64,000 nt of DNA, taken from Treponema sp. Marseille-Q4130. Its GTDB lineage: Bacteria > Spirochaetota > Spirochaetia > Treponematales > Treponemataceae. The translations under genes were made by a program, and so were the position numbers. The notes below the pieces were generated by a model. The model searched no databases. It was not told the DNA's origin and saw only the letters and a list, made by a program, of their open reading frames with translations. The DNA lies in assembly GCF_014334325.1 (NCBI RefSeq), contig NZ_JACSET010000007.1:1-64000 (forward strand). Direction: 5' to 3'. Below, one piece after another: positions 32,180-41,516 of the stretch (the first letter of the stretch is position 1; each line of letters starts with the position of its first letter).

Positions 32180-34609
32180 TCAGCGGTTCGTTATATTGAA
32201 AGAAAGCACCAATACGCCGTTCGGATCGTTGAAGTACCATCCCCTCGCATCGCTGTGTTTAAACGTCCACGCATACAAAAGATGCAGGGGAAACTGCGGC
32301 AAGAGGAAGCGCAAGCCGGGTCCGAAGCTGAAATAAAAATCGTTTATCGACAGATTGTTAAACATCGTTCTGACGTCGCTCGTGATGGCCGCCGCATCGA
32401 AAAATCCGTCTACGCCGACGATATTCGGAAATATCGGAATGCGCAGTTCGAGACGGTTGCTGAGCATCGCTTTGCCGCGGACTTTGTTGTAGATACTCGT
32501 CCACCCGCGTCCGTTGAACATACCGTCGATATAGGCTTTGTTCGAATCGCCGAGAAGCGTTCCGGGTACGGGGAATATCGTCGTAAGCCCCGTATACGCG
32601 GCGAATACCGCCTTAAACGACCACGTTTTCGTAACGGGGAGATTGAACAGCGTAAAATAGCCTTCGAGCTTCGTATCGCTTTTAAGGAAAAATTCTTTTT
32701 CAAGGCCGGGGATAATGCCGTACCAGCCGAGCCGTTCGCTGACGAACCAGCCCCGCGAAGGGTCGTAGCTGATATCGCGGTTGTCAAGCGATATGCTGCC
32801 CCACAGGGAATTAGTCAAACCGAGCCTGTTCGCGTTTTGATTGACGCTCGAATCGTGCGGTACGTAAATCGATTCGTCGTACACGTTATCGCTGAGCGAC
32901 GTCGAAAGTCCGCCGTTTATCTGCAAAATCGCAAAGTCGGGAAGCCACCTCCGTCCTACGGAAGAACTGAACGTAATACCCCACGATTCAAACTGCATAT
33001 AGTATTCGTCGTCCGAAACCGTTCCGTCTCCGAGCATCTGCAGACGCAGCGCCGATTCTTTCGAATGTGAAAACGATATGGACTCATTGATGCCGATCGG
33101 CAAATCGAAAAGCCAATTTTGTCCGTAGGAGGCCGTCACGGTCTGGGACGTATTTGAAATATTGGTACCGGCGGAAATGGATTTTCCTTCTCCCCTCAGA
33201 TTGGAATTCTGCCAGCGAGCAAACAGCGATATCGGAAAATCGTCCGGATCGGAAACGCCCGAAAAAGTCATACCGAATTCGAGCGTCGTCGTCGACTGCT
33301 CTTCAACGGTAAACACCAAATCCACAAGATCGTTTTCGCTGCCGGGCATCGGCTCCGGAACGACGCTCGAAAAATATTGCAGGTTGTACAGATTGCGCAA
33401 ACCCTTCATCACTTTGTCGCGCGAAAAGACGTCGCCCGGTTCGAGCGGGATCTCCCGGCGGATCACGTAATCCTTCGTTTTGGTATTGCCCTTAATGATG
33501 ATATTTTCGATGTGGCTTCTCGGCCGCTCGACGATCGAAAGCGCAACGGAAATCGTATGACGCTCGGCGTCTTTATTGAGTGCAGGCGCATATTGGTTGG
33601 TCATATAACCGTTTTCGGCATAGATATTCGTAATGCCCTGCAAGCCTTCCTGATACTTCGTCTGATTGAATACGGCGCCGGGCTTTAATTTGATATACGA
33701 CAAAAGCGTTTCTGTAGAAAATATTTCGTTGCCGCTTATCGTCGTACCGCCGTACGTGTACTGCGGTCCTTCCTGCATGACAAAGGTAAGCGTCAATTCG
33801 TTGCGACCCTTCTTTTCGTTGAAAGCCGTTTCCTGCATGACATCGAGCACACGTGCATCCGCATAGCCTCTGTCCTGATAATACGAAATGATCGCCTGTT
33901 TGTCGGCTTCGAGGGACGAGCGCTGAAATGCACGGTTCTTCGCAAGCCCCGATTCTTTAAGCGACATTTTGCTTTTAAGCGTACGCTCCGAAACGAGCGT
34001 ATTGCCGGAAAAGCGTATCGCCGAAATCACCGTGCTCGCACCTTCGCTTACGACAAAGGTAATGCGGATTCCGTCCGAAGTCTCTTCGATCGTGTGTGAA
34101 ATCGTCGCATCGGTATAACCTTTTTTCAGATAGACGTCGCGGAGCGCTCGCTCGTCGAGGAGTACTTTGCTTTCGACGAATATGTCGCCGGTTTTTATCG
34201 CAACCGCATCGCGCAGCTCTCCGTTTCTGATCTTAGAATTGCCGGAAAAGCGTATGGATTGAACGACGGGGCGCTCTTTTACTTGAAAGACGAGCAGTAT
34301 CTTATCCGCCGTTTTGGGGTCGTGTTTTGCAAACGGCGTAATATCGTCGAACATATCGAGCGCATAGAGGCGGTCGGACAAATCGGCATAGACTTCTTCG
34401 GTAAACGGCCGTCCGATAAACGCATTTGTAATGCCCGTAAGTTCGGAGCGCTTGACGTTTTTCAATCCTTCAAACGTGATTTCGGAAATCGTTTTACCCC
34501 AAAACCATCCCTCGTCTTCGCTTTCTTGGGCGGACAGGAAAGAGGCTGCACTGAGTGCAATGAAAAGCGAAAGCACGAAACGAATATACATCTTGCGGTT
34601 AAAACGCAT
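32180..34609 (-). CDS. bamA: Outer-membrane protein assembly factor BamA
   Basis: An 809-residue Omp85 protein, homologous to T. pallidum TP0326. The signal peptide covers residues 1-27. Five POTRA domains run from about 35 to 395, each with the GN/GL strand signature (SEITFEGLKNVKRSEL, VQSIRFSGNSKI, ISAIRFSGNTLVS, TTISGNEIFS, IENIIIKGNTKTKDY). The beta-barrel follows from about 430, with an RGW segment (FNGRGW near 710) and a final strand ending GVLVLSFNITNR. GGGAG before ATG 34609 supports this start. It inserts beta-barrel proteins into the outer membrane; TamB is encoded just upstream. Confidence 0.96.
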   Translation of the reverse strand: MRFNRKMYIRFVLSLFIALSAASFLSAQESEDEGWFWGKTISEITFEGLKNVKRSELTGITNAFIGRPFTEEVYADLSDRLYALDMFDDITPFAKHDPKTADKILLVFQVKERPVVQSIRFSGNSKIRNGELRDAVAIKTGDIFVESKVLLDERALRDVYLKKGYTDATISHTIEETSDGIRITFVVSEGASTVISAIRFSGNTLVSERTLKSKMSLKESGLAKNRAFQRSSLEADKQAIISYYQDRGYADARVLDVMQETAFNEKKGRNELTLTFVMQEGPQYTYGGTTISGNEIFSTETLLSYIKLKPGAVFNQTKYQEGLQGITNIYAENGYMTNQYAPALNKDAERHTISVALSIVERPRSHIENIIIKGNTKTKDYVIRREIPLEPGDVFSRDKVMKGLRNLYNLQYFSSVVPEPMPGSENDLVDLVFTVEEQSTTTLEFGMTFSGVSDPDDFPISLFARWQNSNLRGEGKSISAGTNISNTSQTVTASYGQNWLFDLPIGINESISFSHSKESALRLQMLGDGTVSDDEYYMQFESWGITFSSSVGRRWLPDFAILQINGGLSTSLSDNVYDESIYVPHDSSVNQNANRLGLTNSLWGSISLDNRDISYDPSRGWFVSERLGWYGIIPGLEKEFFLKSDTKLEGYFTLFNLPVTKTWSFKAVFAAYTGLTTIFPVPGTLLGDSNKAYIDGMFNGRGWTSIYNKVRGKAMLSNRLELRIPIFPNIVGVDGFFDAAAITSDVRTMFNNLSINDFYFSFGPGLRFLLPQFPLHLLYAWTFKHSDARGWYFNDPNGVLVLSFNITNR

Positions 34610-34687
34610 AGCATCTCCCATCAATACGCGCATATGGATAAAAGCGGCTGCAATATGCCGTACGGCGTTTTTTATTTCATAAAATTT

Positions 34688-37600
34688 TCAAAACGAAAAT
34701 CGCCACGAAAGCGTCAACGCCGTCGAAGGAACAATCACATTATTCAATATCGCAGTGATATCCGGGGTCATGTCCCATCTGATATTTACAAAGGGCGCTT
34801 CGAGTTCGAAACCGAATTCCGGCTGAAACGTTATCCCCTGCACCGTCGTACTGTCGTCGACCCTCGTCTTATCGTACACCAAATGCATGAGCGCATCGGC
34901 ATATAATACGCTTCCGAAGTATTTACCAATATAAACAGTCGAATTATCGAGAAAGTTACCGGCCGACAGATCCCTGCGGCTCAAATCTCCCGAAAAACCC
35001 ATACGCAGCGTATTCTGCAACACGGTCGTTCTCACGGAAAATATATCAAAATTCAGCCAATCGCGCAACTTGTTTTCGATTGCGCGCCCGATCGTCGATT
35101 GAACGGCATAATCCGTCGTCGCGATGAAGATATCGCGCATATTTCCCGAATCGGCGGCGACGATCTGCCCCAAAAGCGTCCGTATTTCCGCTTCCGATTT
35201 TGCAGGAATTGACGAAACCTGAGGATTGAAATCGAGCAGCGGCTGATTTTCCGCCGTAAGGATGATACGTATATCGCCTCCGTTCGCATCGCGTTCGCGT
35301 ACTTCGGCGCGCACCGTAATGCGCGGATTGAAGGCTTCATCCGTATCGCTGAAACGGAGCAGTCCCTGTCTGAGATAAAAATTGCGGTTCAAATACGCGA
35401 TATCGCCGGAACGTAGATGCATATCGCCCGCTATCGAAAACGAATCGTTCGTCTGATCTACTTTGACGTTGATTGAATCGCCGGGCACGAATACGCATCT
35501 GAGCAGCGGATCGAACACGAGGTTGACGTGGGGCCCGAATGTGATATCGACATTCGCCCTCACCGGAATGATATAATTCACATCGCGCTCTTTGAGCAAT
35601 TCGGGCATACGAAATTTCGCTTTGACGTCTTCAACGTATACTTTCCCCGTCACGTCGAAAATTTTATCCTGCAAGGACAGGCGAAGATCGACGCGCGCCA
35701 TGCCGTTAAATTCGGCGATATCGATATCCAAATCCGCAGGTGCGGTTTTATTCGGAGGGGTACGGACAGTCGCTTCGAAGCGATCGAAGGCCCAGCGGTC
35801 GAAATATATCGCCCCGGCAACATCGATAGCGCTGCCCCGCACGTCCATCGTCACAGGCGGGAGCGTTATTTCATTGTGATCCAGCAACAAAAAAAAGCGT
35901 TCTTGCGTGATATGGGACGGGATGGCTTTCGGAAAATTAAAGTCCGGTTTTTCGACGGAAAAGCTGCCGCTGAATTCGGGATCCGATAAAAGCCCGCCTA
36001 TATGCGCTTCTCCGATCAACACGCCGTTATAGATTGTCACGACATCGTTTGAAATATGAGACATAAGCGAAGCCAAATCGACTGAGACATCGGACACCCG
36101 TATATCGAGCTTTTGCGATGCGATCGTTCCGCTGATGCCGGAGCGGAATGACCTGTCGTTCGAAATGCGCAAGTCGAGGACACCCGTATCGGTGATGCTG
36201 CCTGAAACACCGAGCGACGCAGACGAAGTGATAAACGCATTTCCTTCGGTGTATAAAAGCGTAAGCGAAAACGGAAACGGTTTTACAAAAAAAGAACCCG
36301 AAGCTCCCGGCGACGAAAGTGTCAGCGCAAACGATGAAGGGGCTGCCCCTCTTTTTTGAAATACCGTATCCGAAATTGCGAGCGAAAGCGGCAGTTTGAC
36401 GCTCCTTTTCATAACGGTCGTCGTTATGTCGGCCGATGCGTTTCCGGTGTACGATGCAAATGAAAAACCGGCGCGGACATTATCGACGAGCAGTCTGCCG
36501 TATGAGAGGTGCATCGAATTGACGGAAAGATTTCGATCTTCGAGCGTCGCGCTTCCGTTTGCGGAAAGCAGCACACCCGCAAACATCACATCGGCGTCAT
36601 CGACGGAAAGGGTCACGTAGGGATTTTCGAATGTTCCCGTCGCGCTCATCGACGCGGTCAGTCGATTGTTTTCGCTTTGTTCGGTCACAAAGCGGTTCAA
36701 ATCGATATTACCGAATAAAACATCCGCATTGAAATACAAATTCTTTTTTAACATTTCGACGGAAAGCGGCACACGGTCGGGATTGTTTATTTCCGCGCTC
36801 GCCGTCACGGCTTCTTTGGAAAGCGGATTTGTCATCGTCATGTCGATATGTGCGGACTCGAATCCGCTGTCACTCATATTGACGGTACATTGAGAGGAGC
36901 CTGTGAGCGCGGAAAACGAATCCGTATACGAAACCGAATCGAAAACCGCTCCGTACTTTGTCACCGTGCCCGACAAAAGCACGTGGGGCGAAAAAGAAAA
37001 TTTTCCGCCGGCGTCTTCCGATTCGAGCCGCGCGATGTGTACGGCAAAACCTTCGTCTTTCGTATACGCAAAGCCCGCTTCCGTAGAAAGCGTAAAGATC
37101 GTACCGAAGGCCTGCAGCGGAAAATTTTCCATCGCGAGAGAACCTTCCATACTGCCGTTATCGTAGCGCTGAAACTCGGCGGCAAGGTTGTAATCGCCCG
37201 ACACGCTGACGACATTGGGCATGATGTTTCCGGTAAAGTGATAAGGAACCGATTTGTGCAGTACATCGAGCGTAAAAAACGAAGCCGACGAATCGGGAGC
37301 ACGATCGATTTCAGCCGATGCGGAAAAGGTATCTCCCTTGTACACGACATTGAGCTGCGATACTTGCAGAGAAGATTCGTTTCCGTCAAACGACAAAAAG
37401 AGCGCTTCGTTTTCTTTTTGCGTATTTACAAAAAGCGCATAGGGCGCGTTGTAGGAAACCGATTTCAAATCCGACGAAACGTAGAGCTCTCCGGTAAAGA
37501 CATAAGGGGCAAGGCGCGGTGCAAAGGACGACAGCGAAGCGGAATTGCTTTTGGGTAAAAAAAAGGCTCCCGCTTCGGCCGCACTGTCGAGGTAAAAATT

Positions 37601-39073
37601 GTTGATGTCGATCCCCGCTTGAATATAATTCGTGCGGGTAAGATAACTTCCGTCTATCCGAAGCGAGCCGGGCCTGTCCGCTTCGGCATGCGCATAGTCG
37701 GAAAGCTCAAAACTGTAATCGACCGAATTTCCGTTCGGTATCACGCGCGCTTCAAGTGCGGTAAAGTTTTTTTCTCCGAGGTGCACTTCGGGAGCGAAAC
37801 ACACAAAACCCCGATCGAGCGGGTCGAAATACAATTCGGCTGAAAGCACGTTCCCGTCGGGAAGGGCGATACGCTTTGCATCGACGATACCCGAGAGACG
37901 CATACCGTCGAAGCGATATAAAAGCGAAGCTTCGGCATCGCAGTTTTCCCCGGAGACGACGAGGTGCGGAATCGAAACTTCGTCTTTTGTGCCGGACACA
38001 TCGTAACGCACGGAAAGAGAACCTCTCACAATCGTTTCGGGAACGAAAAAGCTGCCGCCGCTTGTATACGAAAGCGATTTTTGTTCGGCATCGTATTCGG
38101 CAGACCCCTTTGCCGTAAGTGATACTTCTCCTATGCGGCGCACGAAGTCCGCACGCCGCCGGGACGAAATAAACGATGAAAGTCTAAAACGCTCGGCGGC
38201 AAAAGAGGCTTCGCCCTTTTTCGAATCGATGTCGTAGGATGCGCTCATCATAAGCGGAAACGCCGACTGAAAGGTGCGCACGGAAATGACGCGGTCGTCG
38301 TAGGATGCGCGGAAGCTCAGTCTGCCGAACGAAAAATCGCCGCCTGTCATATTCGAAAAGCGTGCAACGAGGGAGCTTCCGTTTAAGCCTGAACGGACGG
38401 AACTCGAAAGCGTATATTTTCCCGAAACGCGCATACCCTTTGCGCCGTATAAAACCGCATCCGATGAGCCGCGCGCGCTCACGCCGAGCGAACGGGAAGC
38501 TTCATTGTACACGGCATCCGCAGAGCGTATCGTAAACGACGCATCCGCATAAGCGCTCCGATATCGAATGCGTACGTTTTTTATTAAAAGCGAAAACGGC
38601 AAGTCGACGCTGATGCGCGAAAAGTCCGTCCGTTTAGCGTTCCGCTTTGCGCCTCCCTCTTTTGTAAGCGATGCGATTTTTTCAATGATCGCTCTGTCGG
38701 CTGCATCGTCGTAATCGACGGCGACGCCGTCTATCGTCAAACTTTTAAAAGCGCTGTCTATGTCGCCTTGAAGCAATTTCAGCAATCGGTAGCGGAGCGT
38801 GATCCGTCTGATCGACACGAGCGCTTTGCCGTCGGCGGCGGAGCTGAGGACTATACCTTTTATATTGAAAACCGTTAGAATGGACGGCGACAGTGACGCA
38901 TACGAAAAGGTAAGACCTGTCGTATCTTCGAGCATCGTCCGCATCGTTTGTACTCGGTGCGAAATGTTTTCGGTGAGCGCCTTATAGATCGGACGGACGC
39001 ATGCAAACGACGCGAGGAGTATGATGAGAAAAATCAAAATGTATACACTGCGGATAACCGATTTTTTACTCAT
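34688..39073 (-). CDS. tamB: TamB-like translocation/lipid-bridge protein (DUF490)
   Basis: A 1461-residue protein with one N-terminal membrane anchor (residues 8-28) and an otherwise repetitive beta-strand sequence (roughly AsmA/TamB type) that would form a long periplasmic groove. The last 350 residues are the DUF490 domain: RGSAIDVAGAIYFDRWA, LRSGDIAYLNRNFYLRQG, then IRIILTAENQPLLDF and VRTTVLQNTL. It ends in a strand with terminal Phe (LTLSWRFSF), typical of proteins that meet an Omp85 barrel. It is first in the operon with bamA 78 bp downstream. The role is envelope protein assembly or lipid transport. Confidence 0.92.
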   Translation of the reverse strand: MSKKSVIRSVYILIFLIILLASFACVRPIYKALTENISHRVQTMRTMLEDTTGLTFSYASLSPSILTVFNIKGIVLSSAADGKALVSIRRITLRYRLLKLLQGDIDSAFKSLTIDGVAVDYDDAADRAIIEKIASLTKEGGAKRNAKRTDFSRISVDLPFSLLIKNVRIRYRSAYADASFTIRSADAVYNEASRSLGVSARGSSDAVLYGAKGMRVSGKYTLSSSVRSGLNGSSLVARFSNMTGGDFSFGRLSFRASYDDRVISVRTFQSAFPLMMSASYDIDSKKGEASFAAERFRLSSFISSRRRADFVRRIGEVSLTAKGSAEYDAEQKSLSYTSGGSFFVPETIVRGSLSVRYDVSGTKDEVSIPHLVVSGENCDAEASLLYRFDGMRLSGIVDAKRIALPDGNVLSAELYFDPLDRGFVCFAPEVHLGEKNFTALEARVIPNGNSVDYSFELSDYAHAEADRPGSLRIDGSYLTRTNYIQAGIDINNFYLDSAAEAGAFFLPKSNSASLSSFAPRLAPYVFTGELYVSSDLKSVSYNAPYALFVNTQKENEALFLSFDGNESSLQVSQLNVVYKGDTFSASAEIDRAPDSSASFFTLDVLHKSVPYHFTGNIMPNVVSVSGDYNLAAEFQRYDNGSMEGSLAMENFPLQAFGTIFTLSTEAGFAYTKDEGFAVHIARLESEDAGGKFSFSPHVLLSGTVTKYGAVFDSVSYTDSFSALTGSSQCTVNMSDSGFESAHIDMTMTNPLSKEAVTASAEINNPDRVPLSVEMLKKNLYFNADVLFGNIDLNRFVTEQSENNRLTASMSATGTFENPYVTLSVDDADVMFAGVLLSANGSATLEDRNLSVNSMHLSYGRLLVDNVRAGFSFASYTGNASADITTTVMKRSVKLPLSLAISDTVFQKRGAAPSSFALTLSSPGASGSFFVKPFPFSLTLLYTEGNAFITSSASLGVSGSITDTGVLDLRISNDRSFRSGISGTIASQKLDIRVSDVSVDLASLMSHISNDVVTIYNGVLIGEAHIGGLLSDPEFSGSFSVEKPDFNFPKAIPSHITQERFFLLLDHNEITLPPVTMDVRGSAIDVAGAIYFDRWAFDRFEATVRTPPNKTAPADLDIDIAEFNGMARVDLRLSLQDKIFDVTGKVYVEDVKAKFRMPELLKERDVNYIIPVRANVDITFGPHVNLVFDPLLRCVFVPGDSINVKVDQTNDSFSIAGDMHLRSGDIAYLNRNFYLRQGLLRFSDTDEAFNPRITVRAEVRERDANGGDIRIILTAENQPLLDFNPQVSSIPAKSEAEIRTLLGQIVAADSGNMRDIFIATTDYAVQSTIGRAIENKLRDWLNFDIFSVRTTVLQNTLRMGFSGDLSRRDLSAGNFLDNSTVYIGKYFGSVLYADALMHLVYDKTRVDDSTTVQGITFQPEFGFELEAPFVNIRWDMTPDITAILNNVIVPSTALTLSWRFSF

Positions 39074-39148
39074 GCAGCCGCCGAATCCTCAAAGCGAAAT
39101 CGCAAACCCCATCATATCAGAATATCGGAAAAAGTGCAGGCGTTTTCT

Positions 39149-39766
39149 ATGATATTGCATAATTTTATCGTATTCGAAGGCATCGACGGATCGGGTACGT
39201 CGACACAGCTCGGCATCCTCAAAAAAAAGCTCGGCGATAAAATCTTTGCAACGGCAGAACCGACGGAACTCCCGACGGGGCTTTTTTTGCGCCGTATGCT
39301 CAAAGGCGAATTTTCGGTAGACGAGCGGACGGCGGCCTTTCTCTTTGCCGCCGACAGGTGCGAACACATCTACGGAAAGGGCGGCATCACGGAGCACGTG
39401 CAAAACGGCAAGATCGCCGTAAGCGACCGCTACATCTTTTCAACGCTCGCCTATCAGTCGGCTTCGTTCGGAGACGACATCCCTCACCTCGTAAACAGCG
39501 CCTTTCCGCTTCCCGAAACGCTTTTTTATTTCCGTATCGACCCTTCTCTTTCGTTCGAGCGCGTCGTACATCGCGCAGGGCAAAAAGAGATCTATGAAAA
39601 AGCCGATTTCCAAAAAAATACCGCCCGCCGCTACGATGCGGTCATCGAAGCGTTTGCAAAAAAAGAAGCGATGAACATAATCACGCTCGACGCATCGCGT
39701 CCCATAGAAGAAACAGCGGAAAAAATATGGAGTTACTTTGAAAATCTGCCGATATTGAAATCGTGA
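39149..39766 (+). CDS. tmk: Thymidylate kinase (atypical P-loop)
   Basis: A 205-residue enzyme that phosphorylates dTMP to dTDP. The N-terminus IVFEGIDGSGTSTQLGIL is the P-loop region; the Walker lysine expected in GSGKST is Thr here. The substrate motif SDRYIFSTLAYQ (DRY) is near residue 93, the LID region RAGQKEIYEKADF near 150, and TEPTELPTG near 47 matches the TREP-like loop. The length is normal. The ATG at 39149 is chosen to place VFEGIDG near the N-terminus; the open frame begins earlier but overlaps tamB. It overlaps the next start by 4 bp. Confidence 0.88.
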   Translation: MILHNFIVFEGIDGSGTSTQLGILKKKLGDKIFATAEPTELPTGLFLRRMLKGEFSVDERTAAFLFAADRCEHIYGKGGITEHVQNGKIAVSDRYIFSTLAYQSASFGDDIPHLVNSAFPLPETLFYFRIDPSLSFERVVHRAGQKEIYEKADFQKNTARRYDAVIEAFAKKEAMNIITLDASRPIEETAEKIWSYFENLPILKS

Positions 39767-40392
39767 AAAAGTATTTTCCGTATATCGCGCGCATCGTCGC
39801 CGTTTCGCTCCTCTTTTCCCTCGGTATGGCTGTGCCCCTAAGCGCGTATATGGTCAAATACAAAGAGGATTTTTATCGCCTCTATCACATCCACTATCAG
39901 CAGTATCCCGACGACTGCATCGAAAATATCTATTGGCTTGAAAAAGCGGTGCAAGCGGACTTTTGCAATCCGCTCTACGCCGGCTTAAAAATCGAAACGA
40001 AAAAAGAATGGGAAAAATACCGCTACCTCTTTCAAATGCATTTGAATCTCAAACTCATCGAACAGCACTTGAGACTCGGCAGAACCTACGATAAAAAAGC
40101 CGCATATTTTTACGATGCTCCGTGGAAAGACGAATACGTGCGCGATTTGGAAAAAGCGCTTTCATGCTATACGGCCGGTCTCCATTATTGGAAAGAAGCC
40201 GAGCTGTGGGCGGAAAAAGCGAATGCCGTTTCGTTCGATTTTTTGTTTATCACCGAACGACAGTTTTGGGAAGACGAACGCGAGCGCATAAAAAACGGCA
40301 GTCTCGATTACGGAAAAATGCTCGCACGGGAAATCGCGCGCGTACAAAAAGTGCGCGACGCTTTTCTTGCAATGGACACGAAAAGCTATTAA
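39763..40392 (+). CDS. Conserved treponemal exported or anchored protein, unknown
   Basis: A 209-residue protein with a hydrophobic N-terminus (residues 8-29, possible signal peptide or anchor) and a helical, aromatic-rich remainder (YQQYPDDCIENIYWLEKAVQ, then HYWKEAELWAEKAN), resembling a TPR-like helical repeat. It starts with GTG, overlapping the tmk stop by 4 bp, so translation is coupled. I know of no function; the pairing with tmk is probably positional. It lies 11 bp before aroB. Confidence 0.65.
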   Translation: MKKYFPYIARIVAVSLLFSLGMAVPLSAYMVKYKEDFYRLYHIHYQQYPDDCIENIYWLEKAVQADFCNPLYAGLKIETKKEWEKYRYLFQMHLNLKLIEQHLRLGRTYDKKAAYFYDAPWKDEYVRDLEKALSCYTAGLHYWKEAELWAEKANAVSFDFLFITERQFWEDERERIKNGSLDYGKMLAREIARVQKVRDAFLAMDTKSY

Positions 40393-40403
40393 AATATCCT
40401 CTT

Positions 40404-41516
40404 ATGGATACTATCGTACGCATCTCCTATCCGCCCGTTCATCCGGGAACGGATGCTACCGGCATCGTCTTTGCAGAAACAGCTCCCGACTTTATCGATC
40501 TCTTTAAGCCCGGAGAAAAAACGGGACGCCGACGCTTTTTCGTCACCGATGCAAAGGTCGCAACGCTGCCTCTTTTCGCGCCTTTTATCGCAAGATTCGA
40601 CGACGGAATTTGCGGAGACGACAGACTTGCCATACTCGGTTCGGGCGAAGGATACAAAACGATCGAAAGCGTCCTTACCATCGTAAAAAATGCGATCGAT
40701 GCGGAGTTTTCGCGAAAGGATATTTTTGTCGCCGTCGGAGGAGGCGTCATTTCGGATATAACGGCTTTTGCGGCATCTCTTTTTAAGCGGGGCGCATCGT
40801 GCGTGTTCGTGCCGACGACGCTGCTTTCGATGGTCGATGCGGCGATCGGAGGAAAAACCGGATGCGATTTTAATAATTATAAAAATATGATCGGCTCGTT
40901 TTATCCCGCCGAATCGATATACATTTTCCCGGAATTCGTGCAATCGCTTTCCGAAGACCAATACCGATCGGGACTCGCCGAAGCTTTTAAAACCGCACTC
41001 CTGTACGACGCCGAACTCTACGACGTATTTAAAAACGAAAGCGAAAAGATATGTTCGCGCGATAAAGCGACGGTAAACTTTATTATTAAAAAATGCGCCG
41101 CGGCAAAGGCTTCCGTCGTCGAGCGGGATTTTACCGAACAAAATATCCGCATGTATTTGAATTACGGGCACACTTTCGGCCACGCCCTCGAATCGCTTGC
41201 GGGTTTCGGCAGCGTCACGCACGGAGATGCGGTCGCGTGGGGCATATCGCGCGCCGCCGCTCTCAGCTGCAATATCGGTTTGTGCAGCCGAGCGTATAAA
41301 GACGAAGTGCTCTCCGTCCTCGAGCGCTACGGTTGGGAAACGGATCCCGTGCCTTCGATTATAAAAGGAGGTGCTGCGGGAGCGAGACTCCTTTCTATCA
41401 TGCACAAAGACAAAAAAAATACCGGCGGCGGCATCCGCCTCGTTTTACAAAAAGGTCTGACCGAAACGGTTTCCGAAACCGTAGCCGACGATGACATCTT
41501 GAACGTTTTAAAATAA
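40404..41516 (+). CDS. aroB: 3-dehydroquinate synthase
   Basis: A 370-residue enzyme that cyclises DAHP to 3-dehydroquinate in the shikimate pathway, using NAD+ and a metal. The NAD motif and core GGGVISDITAFAASLFKRG is near residue 113, PTTLLSMVDAAIGGKTG near 135 holds the substrate lysine, SGLAEAFKTALLYD is near 190, and the metal ligands NYGHTFGHALES are near 255. The start at 40404 fits the known N-terminus; the frame is open upstream only as a shadow of the previous gene. No other shikimate gene is in the window. The stop overlaps the nifS-like start (TAATG). Confidence 0.92.
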   Translation: MDTIVRISYPPVHPGTDATGIVFAETAPDFIDLFKPGEKTGRRRFFVTDAKVATLPLFAPFIARFDDGICGDDRLAILGSGEGYKTIESVLTIVKNAIDAEFSRKDIFVAVGGGVISDITAFAASLFKRGASCVFVPTTLLSMVDAAIGGKTGCDFNNYKNMIGSFYPAESIYIFPEFVQSLSEDQYRSGLAEAFKTALLYDAELYDVFKNESEKICSRDKATVNFIIKKCAAAKASVVERDFTEQNIRMYLNYGHTFGHALESLAGFGSVTHGDAVAWGISRAAALSCNIGLCSRAYKDEVLSVLERYGWETDPVPSIIKGGAAGARLLSIMHKDKKNTGGGIRLVLQKGLTETVSETVADDDILNVLK

